This document shows positions 27,801-36,845 of a stretch of DNA of 64,000 bases, piece by piece (the stretch's first letter is position 1; each line of letters starts with the position of its first letter). The notes under the pieces are model-generated. The model made no database searches, was not told the DNA's origin, and worked only from the letters and a program-made list of their open reading frames with translations. Location of the stretch: positions 434,001 to 498,000 of the forward strand of contig NZ_PJMX01000001.1 of assembly GCF_002846415.1 (NCBI RefSeq). The letters are read 5' to 3'. The stretch comes from Streptomyces sp. TLI_146 (lineage in GTDB: Bacteria > Actinomycetota > Actinomycetes > Streptomycetales > Streptomycetaceae). Made by a program: the position numbers and the translations under genes.

Positions 27801-27839
27801 CTGCCAACGAAAGACAACCACACTGACCAGCTCACCGGC

Positions 27840-28040
27840 GTCAGAGACACCGCCCTGCCCCGCGCCCCCAGTGGGTGCTGCACAGCTCGGATACCGCGCC
27901 AAACCGGTTCGTCGTCACCGGCCGCACCAACAACACCGCCTGGTGGTAGCACGGCACCGCCGACGAGAGCCGCCAAGACACACACAAGAAGCGCCTGATC
28001 ACGGCCCGCTTCACCGGCCTCCGCTGCCACGACTGTGAGC
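27840..28040 (+). pseudogene. Remnant of an unidentified protein
   Basis: A frame with an internal TAG reads APQWVLHSSDTAPNRFVVTG and RTNNTAWW, then after the stop HGTADESRQDTHKKRLITAR and FTGLRCHDCEQAA. The two halves together look like one protein of unknown family with a nonsense codon at about 27950. Confidence 0.35.
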
Positions 28041-28270
28041 AGGCAGCGGCTTCCCCACCGCAGAGCCGGTGCGCAATCACCGGATCGGGTACCGGCTCCC
28101 GGGCGGGTGGTTCGAACATCGCAATTGTGGCGTGCTGGGCCCGCATCGGCGGGGACAGCACGCCACATGGAATATTTGTCCGAGTATTCGCCCGGTCGTC
28201 ACCGTTACGCGTGGCGGCCCGGCCCAGTTTTCCGAGCACCTGTCCGCACCCGTGCACCGGAGGAGCTCTC

Positions 28271-28714
28271 ATGCCCTTGCAGACCGCCATCGTCGGCGTT
28301 CACCTCTTGTTCGAACAGTCCGGCCAGGTACTCCTCCAACTGCGGGCCCCGTCCGCCCCGTTCGCCCCCCATACATGGCATGTCCCCGCAGGCCACCGCG
28401 AAAAGGAATCCTCAGTGGCCTGCGCGGTCCGTGAGAGCACGGAAGAGCTCGGCGTGAGTGTCGATCCCCAGGACCTGCGCCTGGTCCACGTCCTCGATCA
28501 CTACGACGCGGGCTCCGCTGCCCCGCGTATGCAGTTGTTCTTCCGCGTCCTTGCCTACCGGGGCACGCCGAAGGTCTGCGAACCCGACCGGCACACACGG
28601 GTGGCCTGGTACCCGTATGCGTCGCTTCCCTCCCCGCTCGTCGACTACACCGCCGTCGCCCTGACCGCGATCGCCGCCGGCCGCCCCTACACCGACATGG
28701 GGTGGGGCGCATGA
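28271..28714 (+). CDS. Nudix hydrolase
   Basis: The ATG at 28271 follows GGAGGAGCTCTC and opens a 147-residue protein. It begins MPLQTAIVGVHLLF and has a Nudix box, GHREKESSVACAVRESTEEL, with the metal-binding REXXEE core (RESTEE). The loop between the leading Gly and first Glu is one residue shorter than the GX5EX7REUXEEXGU consensus. Downstream it has LVHVLDHYDAGS and FFRVLAYRGTP. Its stop overlaps the start of a second Nudix gene (ATGA), and that overlaps an ABC exporter gene, so the three form one operon. Nudix enzymes cleave nucleoside diphosphate derivatives; the substrate here is unknown. Confidence 0.88.
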   Translation: MPLQTAIVGVHLLFEQSGQVLLQLRAPSAPFAPHTWHVPAGHREKESSVACAVRESTEELGVSVDPQDLRLVHVLDHYDAGSAAPRMQLFFRVLAYRGTPKVCEPDRHTRVAWYPYASLPSPLVDYTAVALTAIAAGRPYTDMGWGA

Positions 28715-29229
28715 ACACCGTCAAGCCTCAGCGCGCGATGGCCACTTCGGCGGCCGCCGCGTTCATCCAGCGCGCCGACGGTCGTGTCCTGCTCGTCCAC
28801 CATGCCGGGACCCGGCGCTGGGTGATGCCGGGCGGAAAGGCCGACGACGGCCCCCACGGGGGTGAGACTCCGCTTCAGTGCTGCGAACGCGAGGGCCGCG
28901 AGGAGACCGGTGTGGCGGTCACCGCGGGCCGTCTGCTGGTGGTGCAGTGGCTGCCCGCGGGCCGCATCGGGGCATACGGGCACCAGCCGTTCGCCTGCCA
29001 CCTGTTCGTCTTCGCCGCGACCATCCACCCCGACGCCCGCATCCGCGTACCGGCGAGGGAACTGCTCGGATGGGACTGGTGGGATCCGGCCGAGGCCTCG
29101 GGCGCGATGTGCGCGACGAACGCGCGGCTTCTGGCGGCGGCCGTCCGCGCGGCCGCCCACACCGGTGCGGCGCCGGTCTACCTGGAAGGGCTGGCGCCGT
29201 CCGCACCGGCGGGAGGTGACCGTCCGTGA
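28711..29229 (+). CDS. Nudix hydrolase (second of the operon)
   Basis: The product of about 172 residues starts MNTVKPQRAMATSAAAAFIQ and contains VLLVHHAGTRRWVMPGGK, then a Nudix box with an enlarged first loop: GGKADDGPHGGETPLQCCER runs into REGREETGV, keeping the E-x7-RE-x2-EE spacing. WWDPAEA near the end is typical of these enzymes. Start and stop overlap the neighbouring genes (ATGA and GTGA), so translation is coupled. Two different Nudix hydrolases beside an exporter suggest processing of a nucleotide-linked compound, which is inference. Confidence 0.88.
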   Translation: MNTVKPQRAMATSAAAAFIQRADGRVLLVHHAGTRRWVMPGGKADDGPHGGETPLQCCEREGREETGVAVTAGRLLVVQWLPAGRIGAYGHQPFACHLFVFAATIHPDARIRVPARELLGWDWWDPAEASGAMCATNARLLAAAVRAAAHTGAAPVYLEGLAPSAPAGGDRP

Positions 29230-31247
29230 GGTTCTTCCGGAAACCCGAAACCGTCGACACCGCGGTGGTGTCCGCCTCCGAGGAGGCCCTGTTCGGCGGG
29301 TCCCTACGCTACGACCTGGGCTGGAACAAGCATGACGAGGCGTTCCTGGAGCTGAATCTGCGAGCCATGCTCGTGCGGTTGCCGCGGCTCATCGCCCTCA
29401 CGGTCAAGCTGGCGTGGCAGGCCGACCGCCAGGCGCTGCGCCTGGTCACAGGCGCGGAGGTCGGCCGGGGCATCTGCCAGGCTGTCGGGCTGGTCGCGGT
29501 GAACCGGGTCCTGGCGCACATGCTGGCGGGCGGGACCACGGCCCAGCGGCTCTCCGCCGCGGGTACGGCCATCATGGTGGCCGCCGTCGCCGCCGGTGTG
29601 GGAGCGGTGCTGCGGGCCGCTTCGACCGCCGGGACGGGGCGGCTGGAGCCGAAGGTGGAGCGGGTGGCCACCGAGCAGTACCTCGCCCACACCGCCACCG
29701 TGGAACTGGAGGCCATCGAGGACGACGAGTTCCACCGGCTCCTCGACAGCGCTTCCTACGGGGCCGGATCGGCGCGGCGCCTGGTCAAGTACGTGCAGAA
29801 CATTGTCACCGGCCTGATGTCGCTCGCCGCGGCCGCCTCCGTGCTCGTGGTCCTGCACCCCCTGTTGATCGTCCTGCTGGTCGCGATGACGGTGCCCAGC
29901 TCCTGGTCGGCGCTGACGGTGGCACGGCGCCGTTACGCCTCCTTCCAGACGTGGGTCCAGCACTCCCGGGCCGGGCAGCTGATCAGCCGGCTGCTGATGT
30001 CGACTGAGGCCGCCGCCGAGATCAGGGTCCACCACGTGGGGCCGTATCTACTGCACCACTACCGGCAGATGTCGATGGCCCAGGAAGCCGAGCAGCACCG
30101 TCTCGCCCGCCTCGCCGCACGTACCGGGCTGATCGCCGCCGCGTGGACGGGACTTGCCACCGCAGCCGCCTACGCCACCCTGGGCGTCTTGCTGTGGAGC
30201 GGCGCGATGGCGCTGTCCGTGGGCGGCACGGCCGTCCTGGCCATCCGCTCCGGTTCTGCCAGCCTGTCCAACCTCGTCCTGCAGATCAACTACTGCCACG
30301 AGGAGTCCCTGTTCGTCGCGGACCTGAACCAACTGTGCGAGGAAGCCACCGCCCGGGCCATTCCCGACGGGGGCCGTCCCCTGCCATCGGCGCCACGCGA
30401 GATCCGTTTCGAGGATGTGGTGTTCAGCTACCCCCGCAAGGCAGGCAGCGCCACCCACAACGGGGCGGGACACAAGCGGGCGCTCGACGGTGCCTCCCTG
30501 ACCATTCCCACCGGCAAGATCGTCGCCTTGTGCGGGGAGAACGGCAGCGGCAAATCCACCCTGGTCAAACTCCTCGCGGGCCTCTACCAGCCCGAGACCG
30601 GACGCATCTGCTGGGACGACGTGGACACCCGCACAGCCGACCGCCAGGAACTCGTCTCCCGCATCGCCATGGTCGGCCAAGACTTCTACCGCTGGCCCTT
30701 CACCGCCCAGGTGAACATCTGCATCGGCCGCTCCGACATCCCCGCGAGCACCGAACGGCGTGACCGGGCTGCCCGCTACGCGGGTGCCGAGAAGCTGATC
30801 GCCGAGCTGCCCAACGGCTGGAAGACCCTGCTCGCCCGCGGATACAAGGACGGGCACAACCCCTCGGGTGGGGAATGGCAAAGGCTCGGGATCGCCAGGG
30901 CCCACTACAGGCGGGGAGAGATCTTGATCGTCGACGAGCCTACCTCTGCCCTCGACGCGAAGGCGGAACAGCGCCTGTTTGACGAGTTCCGCAGCCTCGC
31001 CGACGAGGGCCAGACCGTCATCCTCATCACCCACCGCCTCGGCTCCGTACGCGCCGCCGACCTCATCCACGTCCTCGACCACGGCCGCGTCGTCGAAAGC
31101 GGCACCTTCGAGGAACTCCTCTCCGACCACACCCCCGGCCCGAAGGCCTTCCGAGCCCTGTACGAACTGCAGGCTGCCCAGTACCAGTCCGCTGTCATCC
31201 CGCACCCGCCTGTCCGCACCGTCCCCGCTGAAAAACCAGCCCCGTAA
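29226..31247 (+). CDS. ABC transporter with fused membrane and ATPase domains (exporter type)
   Basis: A GTG start overlapping the upstream stop (GTGA) gives 673 residues. The N-terminal half has about six hydrophobic helices (GTAIMVAAVAAGVGAVLRAA, LMSLAAAASVLVVLHPLLIV, TGLIAAAWTGLATAAAYATL). The ATPase half has Walker A GENGSGKST (about 437-445), signature NPSGGEWQR (about 545-553), Walker B ILIVDEPTSALD (about 565-576) and the H-loop ITHR. The signature is PSGGE rather than LSGGQ. The intracellular loop motif EATARAIPDGGRPLPSAP leads into the ATPase. It probably exports the product handled by the linked Nudix enzymes and acts as a homodimer. A hairpin follows 15 bp downstream. Confidence 0.9.
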   Translation: MRFFRKPETVDTAVVSASEEALFGGSLRYDLGWNKHDEAFLELNLRAMLVRLPRLIALTVKLAWQADRQALRLVTGAEVGRGICQAVGLVAVNRVLAHMLAGGTTAQRLSAAGTAIMVAAVAAGVGAVLRAASTAGTGRLEPKVERVATEQYLAHTATVELEAIEDDEFHRLLDSASYGAGSARRLVKYVQNIVTGLMSLAAAASVLVVLHPLLIVLLVAMTVPSSWSALTVARRRYASFQTWVQHSRAGQLISRLLMSTEAAAEIRVHHVGPYLLHHYRQMSMAQEAEQHRLARLAARTGLIAAAWTGLATAAAYATLGVLLWSGAMALSVGGTAVLAIRSGSASLSNLVLQINYCHEESLFVADLNQLCEEATARAIPDGGRPLPSAPREIRFEDVVFSYPRKAGSATHNGAGHKRALDGASLTIPTGKIVALCGENGSGKSTLVKLLAGLYQPETGRICWDDVDTRTADRQELVSRIAMVGQDFYRWPFTAQVNICIGRSDIPASTERRDRAARYAGAEKLIAELPNGWKTLLARGYKDGHNPSGGEWQRLGIARAHYRRGEILIVDEPTSALDAKAEQRLFDEFRSLADEGQTVILITHRLGSVRAADLIHVLDHGRVVESGTFEELLSDHTPGPKAFRALYELQAAQYQSAVIPHPPVRTVPAEKPAP

Positions 31248-31262
31248 GCGCACCGACCGTCT

Positions 31263-31305
31263 CAGTGCGGCCCCACTGCTTCCACGGGCATGGGGCCGCC
31301 CACTG
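31263..31305 (+). terminator. Hairpin terminator of the Nudix-ABC operon
   Basis: CAGTGCGGCCCCA (31263-31275) pairs with TGGGGCCGCCCACTG (31291-31305), with two bulged bases, 15 bp after the exporter stop codon. Confidence 0.6.
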
Positions 31306-31470
31306 ACGCGCGACTGACTGTCGGGATGTGTGCCCATCGGCTGAATGCGCCGCGGTACGACAGGAGCACGCGTCGGCCTCGGTGGCGGAACCACGACCGG
31401 CGGTCTGCTGAGTCATCACTCAGCCCGAGTGCCGCACCGTAGAACGCGAGGGAGGTCATGGCCGGGTGCC

Positions 31471-31905
31471 TCACCGGATCGGCGCGCTGGCACAGCTGAA
31501 GGTGGTGTCCTGGAGGAGTTCGGGTGTGATGCGGACTCCGGTGAGGTGTTCGGCCAGGGCGAATGCTGCCTCCGCGGCCAGGTGTTCTGCGGTGTCGGAG
31601 GTCTCGTCCCAGAACTGGAAGCCGCTGCGGTGCATGGCTTCAAGAAGTTCGTCGGGAGTTGTTCCCCAGCGACGGTCGGGCACTGCGGGCTCGACCGTCA
31701 GGCGCTCGGTCGTGTCCTCGGCCCACAGGAACGAGTCGAGCCGCTGATGTTGACGAAGTGCGAGACCCGCTGCCGCTCAGCACCACGCCGGTCACGAAGC
31801 TCCGACTCGCACCGGGCAAGCCAGAGATCGGCCAACTCTTCGATTAAGGAGCCGAGATGTGCATGCGAGACGCCGCAGAAGGCAGGATGGGTCAAGGCCG
31901 CACGA
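31471..31905 (-). pseudogene. Composite remnant: transposase-like start joined to a hypothetical protein end
   Basis: At 31700-31905 the minus strand reads THPAFCGVSHAHLGSLIEEL and ADLWLARCESELRDRRGAER, like the N-terminal region of some Streptomyces IS5-type transposases. Between about 31471 and 31755 another frame gives a coherent tail: RLDSFLWAEDTTERLTVEPA, RRWGTTPDELLEAMHRSGFQ, then HLAAEAAFALAEHLTGVRIT and a stop. The two parts are in different frames. I read them as two remnants brought together by rearrangement; neither has a confident family. Confidence 0.35.
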
Positions 31906-32063
31906 GCCCACTTCTTGGTCACACTCGAAAAAACCGTGCGGTCACTGCCACGTCACGGCTGCCCGCCAATGATCAATCGTGTGGCTCTTCTGCGGGAAAC
32001 TGTCCGACCTGGGAACTTCCCTGCGTGAGAGCAAACGCGGCCGGCCAAGCACCGGACCGAGCA

Positions 32064-32349
32064 TCAGGGCCTCAGCAGTCCACCCACCCACCAGTCGTGC
32101 GGCTGGCCGTCGTTGGCGATGCCGCGATTGCGCAGTGTCCCTTCAGACGGTGAAGCCGAGTTTCTCGGCGACGACACGCGAGGCAGTGTTCCCAGCCATG
32201 GCCCACCACTCGATGCGGTGGACGTCGAGGGTGTCCCAGCCCCAGTCACACAGGGCCCGAGCGGCCTCCACCGAGTACCCACCCCAGATCAGCTGCCCCC
32301 GAGATGGAGCTACTCCCACCTCAATCAAGCCGTCTTTCCGGGTCGGCAA
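32064..32349 (-). pseudogene. GNAT acetyltransferase fragment, frameshifted
   Basis: The C-terminal half of a RimJ/RimL-type GNAT is readable: GGYSVEAARALCDWGWDTLD, VHRIEWWAMAGNTASRVVAE and KLGFTV, where a TGA stops the frame. One extra T at about 32145 separates this from the continuing EGTLRNRGIANDGQPHDWWV. The acetyl-CoA loop (RGxGxA) is degenerate and the N-terminal half is missing. Confidence 0.65.
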
Positions 32350-32500
32350 TGCCTCAAAGTGAAGCTACGGGGCGACAATAGCGAGAGCACGATGAGCTGT
32401 CTGTACACAAGGAGCTCCTGGGTACTTCGGCAGACCACTGAGTCACATCAACCAGTTGCCGACGCTGCACGGTAACTTCGATCGTGGATCGGAGAACACG

Positions 32501-33181
32501 ATGAATAGGCCACCCGATCCGCAGCCACCACCACATCCGGACCCGGACCGGGGCCATCTGCTGGCGCGCACCGGCGTGCGCTGGACCATCATCGGTGTGC
32601 TGATCAGCGCGGTGCTGACGGTGGTCGGCTGGGTGGTCCAGGCGCAACTGAACCACCAGCCTCACACGGGCGGCGGCCCGTCTCCGATCGTCTCCACTGC
32701 GAGCAACGTGTCAGGCCCCAGCGAAACCGCGACTCCGCCCGCCGACGGCCTGACGACCGCCGAGCACGAGCTGCGCGACTCCCTCAACAGCGACCAGTGG
32801 CAACGGCAGAGTTGTGAGCACGACAAAGCCCCCGGCGCGAAGGCAGCCCTGCTGTGTTCAGTGACCACGGAAGGCGGCACATTGAAGGCAGACATCGTGA
32901 CGTACCTGTCCAAGGACAAGCTGCAGGAGGTGTACCGGACTTACGCCAGAGGGCTCCCCTTGGGCAACTGCGACGTGAGCCGGAACGTCCACGGCTCCTG
33001 GCACGAAAAAGACTCCACCATGCCCACCGGAGACATGGCTTGCTTCACCCTCGCCAACGGGCAATACCTCATCACCTGCACGTACTACGACCGGCCCGCG
33101 CTCTTCCAGGTCAGGTACGCCAGCGCTGAGGCGATCACCCGGTGGTGGCAGACCCTGGACCCGGTCTTCCGCACCGGTTGA
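32501..33181 (+). CDS. Single-pass membrane protein with extracytoplasmic domain, unknown function
   Basis: The ATG at 32501 (GGAGAACACG before it) opens a 226-residue protein. A proline-rich cytoplasmic start (MNRPPDPQPPPHPDPDRGH) leads to one membrane helix at about residues 26-46 (WTIIGVLISAVLTVVGWVVQ). A Thr/Ser/Pro linker and an outside domain follow, with four cysteines (SCEHD, LCSVT, NCDVS, ACFTL) plus ITCTYY. The outside domain ends AITRWWQTLDPVFRTG. No known family is recognised. GC content is slightly lower than in its neighbours. Confidence 0.7.
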   Translation: MNRPPDPQPPPHPDPDRGHLLARTGVRWTIIGVLISAVLTVVGWVVQAQLNHQPHTGGGPSPIVSTASNVSGPSETATPPADGLTTAEHELRDSLNSDQWQRQSCEHDKAPGAKAALLCSVTTEGGTLKADIVTYLSKDKLQEVYRTYARGLPLGNCDVSRNVHGSWHEKDSTMPTGDMACFTLANGQYLITCTYYDRPALFQVRYASAEAITRWWQTLDPVFRTG

Positions 33182-33611
33182 CACTCCCAGATTCCTTTGT
33201 CGGCGCGGCCCACACGGCCCTGGACGAGGTCTGGCATGCCTGGTGGCGCTCCGTCCTGCACGGTTATCCCAGTACTTGCCGCATCAGCGAGGTTCTGGAA
33301 GTTCTCTCCCTCTCCACCGGCACCCTCACCCCCTGGTCGGCCCTCGGGAGCGCAACCCAGACCGAGACCGCAAACCTCCACCTCAGTCACGCACTTGACG
33401 TCTGGCTTCCGAGGATGATCTCGCCGACCTTCAACTCGGCTTCTACGGCGAACTACATGCCACACCACAACCGCTGCCCTGGCTGCTGTCCCTGGAGGCC
33501 GCATCGGCCCACCCAACTCAGGGAAGTCGAGCGCATCGCGGTCAGCTGAGCGACCCTGCTGAGGAGATGCGGCCGCCCGATGAGAGGCGTACGGCGAATC
33601 GGCTGCGCAGA
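33182..33611. other. Gap between membrane protein gene and tRNA
   Basis: No intact gene. A plus-strand piece at about 33418-33530 (DLQLGFYGELHATPQPLPWL, LSLEAASAHPTQG) has coding character but no start and may be a remnant. Confidence 0.35.
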
Positions 33612-33686
33612 CGGAGCCGACCGGATTCGAACCGGCGTCCTCACGGTTTTGGAGACCGCGCGCGTCGACCTCTGCGCTACGGCCCC
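33612..33686 (-). tRNA. tRNA-Trp (anticodon CCA)
   Basis: On the minus strand a 75-nt cloverleaf can be drawn: acceptor stem GGGGCCG with CGGCTCC (one G-U pair), D stem GCGC/GCGC, anticodon stem GCGGT/ACCGT with loop CTCCAAA, and T stem GCCGG/CCGGT with loop TTCGAAT. The anticodon CCA (33650-33652 on the plus strand) reads UGG, tryptophan. CCA is not encoded at the 3' end. The missing base between D and anticodon stems is slightly unusual. Integrase and protease remnants nearby suggest it may have served as an integration site. Confidence 0.8.
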
Positions 33687-33744
33687 GCCTGCCCTCACAC
33701 CCTATCCGAGCCGCGCTGTCGACTCTTCCCCCGTGCCGGGACCG

Positions 33745-34131
33745 TGCCTGTACGCGCCCTGTGCAAGGGCGACACAGGCGGCACTTGCTCAACCCCGCCG
33801 GGCGAGCTCGTCGGCGTCAACAGCCGTTCATGGCAGGGCGGCTGCCTCGGCGCCCCCCCCCACCGCCGAGACCCGCACCGGCGCCATCTCCGCACACATC
33901 GACAACCTCGGCGCCTGGATACAAGACACTGTCCGCCGGCTTGCCGCACAACGCGACATCAACGGCGACGGTCGCAGCGACATCGGCATGATGTACCGAT
34001 TCGCCGACGGCGCGATCAAGATGTTCATCGGTGCTCGCCGACACGGCCGGACACATTCAGCCCTTCACCAGCAGCTACAGCGTTCCCGCCAGCGCGGGCT
34101 GGGACTGGAACGCGATCCGTCTCCCGTAAAC
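33745..34131 (+). pseudogene. Trypsin-like serine protease/FG-GAP protein, broken C-terminal half
   Basis: From about 33745 one frame reads ALCKGDTGGTCSTPPGELVG and VNSRSWQGGCLG, the active-site region of S1 proteases (normally CKGDSGGP), with Thr in place of the catalytic Ser. Within a run of nine C bases (33853-33861) the frame changes and continues ETRTGAISAHIDNLGAWIQD, then DINGDGRSDIGMMYRFADG, an FG-GAP/VCBS-type repeat. A second shift near 34033 leads to LADTAGHIQPFTSSYSVPAS and GWDWNAIRLP. The N-terminal protease half is missing; the break falls beside the tRNA. Confidence 0.65.
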
Positions 34132-34189
34132 CACTGTTCACGTGCGTCCGCCAGTGCACATGCGTCCGCCAGTCAAACGCTATGGCCGT

Positions 34190-34500
34190 CGCAGCCATCC
34201 TACGGATCTGCTCGGGCGACCAGCACAGAGCCGGCTCGGCCTCCACCAGGACGCGCAGAGCGGGCCGTTGAGCAAGGTTGGCCTGCTTGGGCCTACGACC
34301 GCGTCCGTAGGAGGCTGCATCGGCGAAGGCGGCTCGGTAGCGGTCCCGGCTACCGTTGCGGGCGATCTCGCGGAAGACAGTCGAAGAGGATCTGCCCAGC
34401 CGCTTGGCCAGCTGCCGGGCCGATTCTCCCGCGGCGATGCCGCGGGATGCCTCCTCCCGCTCGCCGCCCCTCAGATGCCGCTCTGACGGCGTCTGCCGGG
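34190..34500 (-). pseudogene. IS30-family transposase, N-terminal remnant
   Basis: The minus strand reads EREEASRGIAAGESARQLAK, RLGRSSSTVFREIARNGSRD and RYRAAFADAASYGRGRRPKQ, then PALCWSPEQI, the helix-turn-helix start of IS30-type transposases. Homology ends abruptly at about 34190, and the DDE domain and terminal repeats are absent. Confidence 0.7.
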
Positions 34501-34583
34501 GGGAGAGGCGGACGCCACCGCCCTGCTTATCGGAGATCGGCCTGGTACATGTCCGGATCAGCCTGAGTGTGTTCGGCGGTTGC

Positions 34584-36011
34584 TCAACTGCTTGTGTGTC
34601 GGGCGGGTGCCGCCTGTGATGTTGGTGCTTGCGTCGGGCGGATGCGGGTCGTGCCGTCTCCTTCCTGGTGGGCCGGGCGCCGGGGCAGTCGCGACGCGGG
34701 CAGCAGGCCGAGAGCGGCGAGTGCGGCCAGGATCAGCAGAGTGGAGCTCATGGTTGAAGCAGCTGCGCCAGATGCGCTGGCCGCGACGGCGATGCCGAAG
34801 GTCGGCCCGATGTTCATGGCGGTCTGCTTGAGTCCGCTGACGACCCCGGCGTACCCGGGTGGCGCGTCACCGACGACGGTCCCGGTGGCGGTGACCATCA
34901 CAGTGGCGAACCCGGCACCCATGGCGGCAAAGACCACAGCCATGGCCATCCATGTGCTGGCGGGACCGAGCCGGGACAGCCCCGCGATGCCGACCACGAC
35001 GAGGACCGTACCGGCCATCGCGGTGCGGCGCGCACCGTACCGGCGCAGTGCGGCGACCGCGGCGGGTGAGCCGAGGACCATGAGCACGGTCAGCGGGAGT
35101 ACGCGCAGACCGCTGTCGAGCGGGTCAAGTCGAAGTACGTCCTGGAGGTAGAAGGTGGCCCTGAACAGCGCGCCGAACAGGCCGGCAGTGATCACCAGCA
35201 GGATCGCCATCGACGCTGTCACCGGTACGGACCGCGCTACGGCAGGTGGAACGATGGGGTGCGTGGTGCGGCGTTCGTGCCAGATGAGCACCGTTGCGAC
35301 GCCGGTGACGGCGAGGAATGCGAGCAGCGTCGTCGCGGCGGTCCACCCCCGTGCGGGTACGTCGGCCAAGGCGTGGACCAGGATGGCGAGCGCGACTGCC
35401 AGCAGGCCGGCGCTGGTCAGGTTGAGCCGTGGAGAGTCGGCACGTTGAGGTGCCGGTGTGCGTACGGCGAGGGCGAGGACGGCGATGACGAACGTGAGCG
35501 GCACGTTGACCCAGAAGACGGCGCGCCATCCCAGATGAGCCACGAGAACACCGCCCAGGAGCGGACCGGTTCCTGCCGCCACCGCGATTGCACTGGTGCG
35601 GATCGCGATCGGCTTGCCGAGCTGGTCCGCGGGATACGCCAGCCGTAGCAGCGCGAGCGTCGCAGGCTGGAGGAACGCGGCGAACCCGCCCTGCACCGCG
35701 CGCAGGAGGATCACCCAGCCGACGGTCGGCGCGAGCGCGATCCCGGCCGAGGCAACCCCGAAACCGAGGAGGCCGACGAACAGCAGGCGCGAGTGCCCAT
35801 ACCGATCCCCGAGGCGCCCGGCGATCACGAGCAACGCGGCCACGGCGACCAGATAGCCGGTGCTCGTCCACTGGATCTGCACCACGCTCGCGCCGAGCTC
35901 ACGCTGCATCCCGGGCTGCGCCATGAGCAGGATGGTTCCGTCCAGGGCGACGATCGCCGCGCCGACCACGCTGACCAGAAGTGCAATCTGCCGCTGTGCG
36001 GGGGCGGTCAT
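34584..36011 (-). CDS. MFS drug-resistance-type transporter (DHA2-like)
   Basis: The 475-residue product has about 12-14 hydrophobic helices. The start (IALLVSVVGAAIVALDGTIL) and GRLGDRYGHSRLLFVGLLGF (motif A) are typical of drug:H+ antiporters, with motif C-like GPLLGGVLVAHLGWRAVFWV in helix 5. The C-terminal half carries VVGDAPPGYAGVVSGLKQTA, common in this family. The start overlaps the stop of the upstream TetR gene (ATGA), so the pair is one operon and the regulator probably controls export of a toxic compound. The substrate is unknown. Confidence 0.9.
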   Translation of the reverse strand: MTAPAQRQIALLVSVVGAAIVALDGTILLMAQPGMQRELGASVVQIQWTSTGYLVAVAALLVIAGRLGDRYGHSRLLFVGLLGFGVASAGIALAPTVGWVILLRAVQGGFAAFLQPATLALLRLAYPADQLGKPIAIRTSAIAVAAGTGPLLGGVLVAHLGWRAVFWVNVPLTFVIAVLALAVRTPAPQRADSPRLNLTSAGLLAVALAILVHALADVPARGWTAATTLLAFLAVTGVATVLIWHERRTTHPIVPPAVARSVPVTASMAILLVITAGLFGALFRATFYLQDVLRLDPLDSGLRVLPLTVLMVLGSPAAVAALRRYGARRTAMAGTVLVVVGIAGLSRLGPASTWMAMAVVFAAMGAGFATVMVTATGTVVGDAPPGYAGVVSGLKQTAMNIGPTFGIAVAASASGAAASTMSSTLLILAALAALGLLPASRLPRRPAHQEGDGTTRIRPTQAPTSQAAPARHTSS

Positions 36012-36664
36012 GAGGTCACCGGGCCGAGATGGGCGTCCAGAACTGCCGTGATGAGCCGGTCGCGTTGGTCGTCGCCGGGGTCACCGCCCAGCGGTGGGCC
36101 GCCGAGGGCGAGTTGCAGGCTGCCCCATGCCCACAGCTGGGCCATGCCGTGCAGGTTCGACCACAGGACGGCGGCGGTCACCTCAGGCCGCGGTCCAGCC
36201 TCGTTCGGCCCGTCGGCGCATCGCGCGGCTTCCCTCTCCGATAGGCATCGGGCGACGAGTCCGGTGAAGTGCCTGAACAGCGGGAGGGTCGACTCGCGCA
36301 GCCTCGGTTGGTCCGATGCCTGCGCCGCGCCGTCGAGCAGGTCGTGCCGCCACATGAGTTCGAACATGCCGCGGCGTTCCAGCGCATACCCGACGTACGC
36401 CCGCGCGAGAGCCTCCAACTGGCCGCGCGGTGTGGTCGGCCCGGCGACCGCGGCCTCGAACATCGCTGCGAGGTCCTCGAAGCCGCGACGGCCGATAGCC
36501 GAGAGTAGCGCGTGGTGCGTGGGGAAGTACCGACGCGGCGCACCGTGCGACACCCCTGCTCGACGAGCAATTTCCCGCAGGCCCACGGACGCGGAGCCCT
36601 CGGTCAGTACAAGTTCGACCCCGACGTCGATCAACCGCTCCCGAAGGGAGCTCTCATCAGTCAT
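36008..36664 (-). CDS. TetR-family regulator of the adjacent MFS gene
   Basis: The 218-residue product has a TetR helix-turn-helix at residues 6-55 (LREIARRAGVSHGAPRRYFP) and a TetR_C-like ligand domain (FELMWRHDLLDGAAQASDQP, VTAAVLWSNLHGMAQLWAWG). It is first in a two-gene operon with the MFS transporter (ATGA overlap). Two nearly identical palindromes lie at and just before its start codon, which suggests autorepression and joint control of the pump. Confidence 0.88.
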   Translation of the reverse strand: MTDESSLRERLIDVGVELVLTEGSASVGLREIARRAGVSHGAPRRYFPTHHALLSAIGRRGFEDLAAMFEAAVAGPTTPRGQLEALARAYVGYALERRGMFELMWRHDLLDGAAQASDQPRLRESTLPLFRHFTGLVARCLSEREAARCADGPNEAGPRPEVTAAVLWSNLHGMAQLWAWGSLQLALGGPPLGGDPGDDQRDRLITAVLDAHLGPVTS

Positions 36665-36700
36665 AGACAGTGTCTACCCTGCATACGTAGACACTGTCTA
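36664..36700 (-). promoter_or_regulatory. Twin TetR operator palindromes
   Basis: TAGACAGTGTCTA (36664-36676) and TAGACACTGTCTA (36688-36700) are 13-bp palindromes differing only at the central base, with centres 24 bp apart. The first touches the TetR start codon. Confidence 0.75.
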
Positions 36701-36845
36701 CTCGTTGGATGGGCGATCATCCCGCCCAGCAAGAGGCGGGATCCGCCTCGGCTCGCTCACCCACGGCGGCAGCTGACCGGGAAGGGTCACACCCTTGCCC
36801 AGTTCAGCGAACAGCCTGCGAAGCGCGTGACTGTGGTCCCGCCCT

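Noticed and set aside
33567..33740. Apparent peptide RPDSNRRPHGFGDRARRPLR
   Set aside because: This is the familiar spurious translation of the strand opposite a tRNA; the tRNA-Trp call explains it.
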